A DNA stretch of 6,719 nt from positions 1 through 6,719 of the forward strand of contig JAUXXN010000406.1 of NCBI GenBank assembly GCA_030684755.1, read 5' to 3'. This stretch comes from Hydrogenophaga sp. Lineage in GTDB: Bacteria > Pseudomonadota > Gammaproteobacteria > Burkholderiales > Burkholderiaceae_C. Of this stretch, positions 6,385-6,719 are shown piece by piece (position 1 is the stretch's first letter; each line of letters opens with the position of its first letter). The position numbers and the translations under genes were made by a program. The notes under the pieces are model-generated. The model had not been told where the DNA came from, searched no databases, and saw only the letters and a list, made by a program, of their open reading frames with translations.

Positions 6385-6719
6385 ATGAAAATTCTGATTC
6401 AAAATGGCCGCGTCATCGACCCGGCCACAGGCCGCGATGAGCTGGCCGATATTGCCATTGCGGCGGGCCGCATCATTGCCATGGGCCGAATCTCGCCCGA
6501 CTTTCAGCCCAGCCGCACCATAGACGCCAGCGGCTGCGTGGTTGCGCCGGGTTTGGTGGACTTGTCGGTGCGGCTGCGCGAACCCGGCCAAGAACACGCC
6601 GGCATGCTAGAGAGCGAAATGGCCGCTGCGGTGGCAGGTGGTGTCACCTCGCTGGTGTGCCCGCCCGATACCGACCCGGTGCTGGACGAACCCGGATTGG
6701 TGGACATGCTGAAGTTCCG
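6385..6719 (+). CDS. pyrC: Dihydroorotase-like PyrC', probably inactive (partial)
   Basis: Only the first 111 residues are present; the gene runs off the window. It is a type I dihydroorotase/amidohydrolase homologue starting MKILIQNGRVIDPATG, with the beta-sandwich start and the first strand of the barrel. In active enzymes this strand reads D-x-H-x-H-x-R-E-P-G, with both His binding zinc. Here it is VDLSVRLREPG (residues 58-68), with Ser61 and Arg63 in their place. The later CPPDTDPV also departs from the active-type MPNTNPV. This matches PyrC', a non-catalytic partner needed for assembly of the Pseudomonas-type ATCase dodecamer. GAGGA at 6373-6377 supports the ATG, ten nt after pyrB. A separate active dihydroorotase would be expected elsewhere in the genome. 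Confidence 0.92.
   Translation, partial: MKILIQNGRVIDPATGRDELADIAIAAGRIIAMGRISPDFQPSRTIDASGCVVAPGLVDLSVRLREPGQEHAGMLESEMAAAVAGGVTSLVCPPDTDPVLDEPGLVDMLKF

Overview
The window looks like a chromosomal stretch from a betaproteobacterium, most likely Burkholderiales and probably near the Comamonadaceae. This rests on protein resemblance judged by eye (RpoA, L17, a YqgE starting in the style of that group, a photolyase of beta-proteobacterial type) and on the order yqgE-ruvX-pyrR-pyrB-pyrC', which is familiar from beta- and gammaproteobacteria. No database search was possible.

Positions 1-1694 hold the end of the ribosomal alpha operon: a short leader, rpoA (RNA polymerase alpha), an 86-nt spacer with a stem-loop, and rplQ (L17). 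An initiator tRNA-fMet gene with encoded CCA follows directly. A perfect TATAAT with a TG extension overlaps the rplQ stop codon, so the tRNA probably has its own promoter as well as read-through from the operon. A strong symmetric intrinsic terminator closes the unit.

Positions 1695-2363 carry no credible gene. From 1701 the DNA resembles the 5' (domain I) part of a bacterial group II intron: a GTGCACCC start, a TGCAAGTCC motif and a run of short hairpins. No reverse transcriptase ORF and no recognisable domain V follow, so I read it as a decayed, ORF-less intron remnant. It contains a four-copy 8-bp tandem repeat.

Positions 2364-3851 (minus strand) encode a class I DNA photolyase, convergent with the rpoA-tRNA unit. 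A short intergenic region with a perfect 12-bp palindrome separates it from the divergent plus-strand operon.

Positions 3912-6719 form a tight operon: yqgE, ruvX (Holliday junction resolvase-like protein), pyrR (pyrimidine regulator/uracil phosphoribosyltransferase), pyrB (aspartate transcarbamoylase catalytic chain) and the start of a pyrC-like gene cut by the window edge. That last protein lacks the zinc-binding His-x-His of active dihydroorotase, so it is probably the inactive PyrC' partner that supports ATCase assembly. The first two junctions overlap and the rest are 2-10 nt apart, pointing to coupled translation.

I did not find a clearly new biological system. The points most worth following are the intron remnant behind the terminator, a probable Phe in place of a Trp in the photolyase electron-transfer chain, the divergent-promoter palindrome with a possibly leaderless yqgE, and the initiator tRNA at the end of the alpha operon.
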